A stretch of DNA of 6,540 bases from Opitutales bacterium. GTDB lineage: Bacteria; Verrucomicrobiota; Verrucomicrobiia; Opitutales; Opitutaceae. The notes under the pieces were generated by a model. That model was not told the DNA's origin. It worked only from the letters and a program-made list of their open reading frames with translations, and did no database searches. The stretch is from positions 1-6,540 of the forward strand of contig JAJFLS010000769.1 of the NCBI GenBank assembly GCA_021772595.1, read 5' to 3'. Both the position numbers and the translations under genes were made by a program. Every line of letters starts with the position of its first letter. The first letter of the stretch is position 1. Positions 4,874 to 6,540 of this stretch are shown piece by piece.

Positions 4874-6502
4874 ATGATCGCTATACAAAATATAACCCTC
4901 CAGTACGGAGAACGGTATCTCTACAAGGATATCAGCGCCACCATTGGAGCGAAGGATCGCATCGGACTCGTCGGCAGCAATGGAGCGGGAAAAAGCACCT
5001 TGCTCAAAGTCTTATGCGGCCTCGAGGAATTCGATGGCGGAAAGGTCGACAAGGCGAACTACGTCACATTTGGCTATCTCCCCCAAGACGGCATCGAAAT
5101 GCACGGCCGCACCCTTTTCAAGGAAACTGAAACCGCATTCGCCGACGTTCTCGGACTCAAGGCGAAAGTCGAGGAAGCGGAAGCGCGCCTCGACGAAATG
5201 GATACATCCTCAGAAGAGTTCTACGAAACCCTCGAGCTCATCGGCGCCTGGGAACACCGTCTCGAGGATCTCGACGCGGGCAAGCTTCCGTCTCGTATCG
5301 AGTCCGTGCTGCTCGGCCTCGGTTTCTCTAGTTCAGACATGGAGCGCAAAACCGAGGAGTTCAGTGGTGGCTGGCAAATGCGCATCGCCCTTGCCAAATT
5401 GCTCCTAGCCAATCCCTCTCTGCTTCTGCTCGACGAACCGACCAATCACCTCGACGTAACGTCCCAACATTGGCTCGAAGATTTTCTTAAAGGCTACGAA
5501 GGCTCCCTGCTCATGATCTCCCACGATCGCGGATTCCTCGACGAGATCTGCAATCGCACCTTCGAAATCTCCCTCGGCTCCCTCCACACCTACAGTGGAA
5601 ACTATAGCGTTTTCGAACAGCAAAGCGCCGAACGCAAGGAACTGCAGCTCAAAGCCTACAAGAGCCAACAAAAGGAAATCCAGCAAGCCGAGCAATTCAT
5701 AAACCGATTTCGAGCCAAAGCCTCCAAAGCCAAACAGGCTCAAAGTCGCATCAAAGCCCTCGACAAGATCGACCGCATTCAGATCGAAAAAGAAGAGGAC
5801 AGCGTTTCGTTCTCCTTCGCTCAGCCGCCCCGGAGTGGACAAACCGTTATCAAACTCGTCGACCTCTGCAAATCCTACGGCGAGCTCGACGTCATCCGCG
5901 ACGCCAACATTCGCATCGAACGGGGCGACCGCATAGCAGTCGTTGGAGTCAATGGCGCCGGCAAGACCACCATCGCGAAAGTCATCGCCGGCGTAGAACC
6001 CTACCAATCCGGCGAACGCGAAAGCGGCCACAGCACTCACATATCCTATTTCGCGCAACACCAGGCAGACGAGCTAGACAAAGAGCTTACCGTACTCGCC
6101 ACATTGGAGGATTCCGCTGAGGGCAAGAACACCACCAACATCCGCTCCATCCTCGGCACCTTCCTCTTTCGCGGCGATGATGTATTCAAAAAAGTAGAGG
6201 TACTCTCCGGCGGCGAACGCAACCGACTCGCTCTCGCGAAGATGTTGGCCCGCTCGGCCAACTTCCTAATCCTCGACGAACCGACCAACCACTTGGACAT
6301 GCGTTCTCAGGAAGCTTTGCAACGCGCTCTTGGCGAATACACAGGCGCTTATCTCATCGTTTCCCACAACCGCGCCTTCATTGATCCACTCGTCACCAAG
6401 GTTCTCGAAATCCGAAAAGACGGCCTATCCCTCTTCCCCGGAAACGTATCGGATTACCTGCGACACCTCGACGTCGTCGAAGCCGCAGCGAAAAAGAACT
6501 AA
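4874..6502 (+). CDS. ABC-F family ATPase (translation factor-type, two ABC domains)
   Basis: This complete 542-residue protein has two ABC ATPase domains and no membrane segments, which defines ABC-F. Domain 1 has Walker A GSNGAGKST (34-42), signature SGGWQ (164-168), Walker B with LLLLDEPTNHLD (183-194, catalytic Glu 188) and switch His 217. The linker (about 245-310) is a charged coiled coil with FINRFRAKASKAKQAQSRIKAL-type sequence, the region that reaches toward the ribosomal P site in ABC-F proteins. Domain 2 has Walker A GVNGAGKTT (358-366), signature LSGGER (444-449), LILDEPTNHLD (465-475, Glu 469) and His 498. All catalytic residues are present. The size and FSGGW signature fit the YheS/YbiT/YdiF-like housekeeping groups more than a known antibiotic-resistance type, but the subgroup cannot be fixed by eye. 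It acts in the cytoplasm on ribosomes. No strong Shine-Dalgarno precedes ATG 4874. Confidence 0.95.
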   Translation: MIAIQNITLQYGERYLYKDISATIGAKDRIGLVGSNGAGKSTLLKVLCGLEEFDGGKVDKANYVTFGYLPQDGIEMHGRTLFKETETAFADVLGLKAKVEEAEARLDEMDTSSEEFYETLELIGAWEHRLEDLDAGKLPSRIESVLLGLGFSSSDMERKTEEFSGGWQMRIALAKLLLANPSLLLLDEPTNHLDVTSQHWLEDFLKGYEGSLLMISHDRGFLDEICNRTFEISLGSLHTYSGNYSVFEQQSAERKELQLKAYKSQQKEIQQAEQFINRFRAKASKAKQAQSRIKALDKIDRIQIEKEEDSVSFSFAQPPRSGQTVIKLVDLCKSYGELDVIRDANIRIERGDRIAVVGVNGAGKTTIAKVIAGVEPYQSGERESGHSTHISYFAQHQADELDKELTVLATLEDSAEGKNTTNIRSILGTFLFRGDDVFKKVEVLSGGERNRLALAKMLARSANFLILDEPTNHLDMRSQEALQRALGEYTGAYLIVSHNRAFIDPLVTKVLEIRKDGLSLFPGNVSDYLRHLDVVEAAAKKN

Positions 6503-6506
6503 TTCG

Positions 6507-6540
6507 CCCACCAAGGACACAAAGCTCACCAAGAGAGTGT
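6507..6540. repeat. 9-base imperfect tandem periodicity after the ABC-F gene (runs off the window)
   Basis: After the stop codon the sequence reads CCCACCAAG, GACACAAAG, CTCACCAAG and then AGAGTGT at the edge. The three full units share the pattern xxCACxAAG, with C or A at the variable sixth base. Degenerate CAC-AAG-rich tails of this kind recur between genes in several bacterial phyla, to my recollection. The full extent lies beyond the window. Confidence 0.5.

Noticed and set aside
5405..6061. 218-codon hydrophobic open frame on the minus strand
   Set aside because: It mirrors the ABC-F coding strand. The apparent hydrophobicity comes from the complement of charged linker codons.

Overview
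The window looks like a bacterial chromosome segment of moderate GC, most likely from the PVC group (Verrucomicrobiota, possibly Opitutae-like, or Planctomycetota). That placement is an inference. It rests on the large envelope protein that joins a VWA-like domain to a glutamine-amidotransferase-like domain, the caspase-like partner gene after it, the DUF4202 gene, and many short palindromic repeats between genes.

Left part (1-3917, plus strand). This is the 3' end of an operon. It holds the last 47 codons of an upstream gene, then a 793-residue membrane protein (256-2637), then a gene that starts on the preceding stop codon (ATGA overlap, 2634-3917). The third gene encodes a clan CD (caspase/legumain)-like protein with a perfect EF-hand/dockerin-type calcium loop and no cysteine in its folded part. 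Operons of this type in PVC bacteria usually also carry MoxR AAA+, DUF58 and BatA-like genes upstream, outside this window. Both complete proteins look like degraded enzymes kept for binding or structure: the VWA metal site is altered, the amidotransferase-like fold lacks its nucleophile cysteine, and the caspase-like fold lacks cysteine.

Repeats. Four inverted pairs of short hairpins (152-223, 2651-2723, 2747-2794, 2837-2914) and one solitary hairpin (3981-3999) carry GTAG (once GTAA) at the foot of the stem. This is the hallmark of REP elements mobilised by RAYT (TnpA-REP) transposases. The stems differ between pairs. Within two pairs (152-223 and 2747-2794) the copies differ by compensatory base-pair changes. 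Three of the pairs form a 265-base cluster inside the reading frame of the caspase-like gene, between its coupled start codon and its hydrophobic signal segment, and the frame stays open throughout.

Right part (3918-6540). A short convergent intergenic region is followed by a DUF4202 gene on the minus strand. A divergent intergenic region then carries a 36-bp near-perfect palindrome, and a complete ABC-F ATPase gene (4874-6502, plus strand) follows. The window ends in a non-coding tail with a 9-base imperfect tandem periodicity. No tRNA, rRNA, CRISPR array or insertion-sequence transposase was seen.
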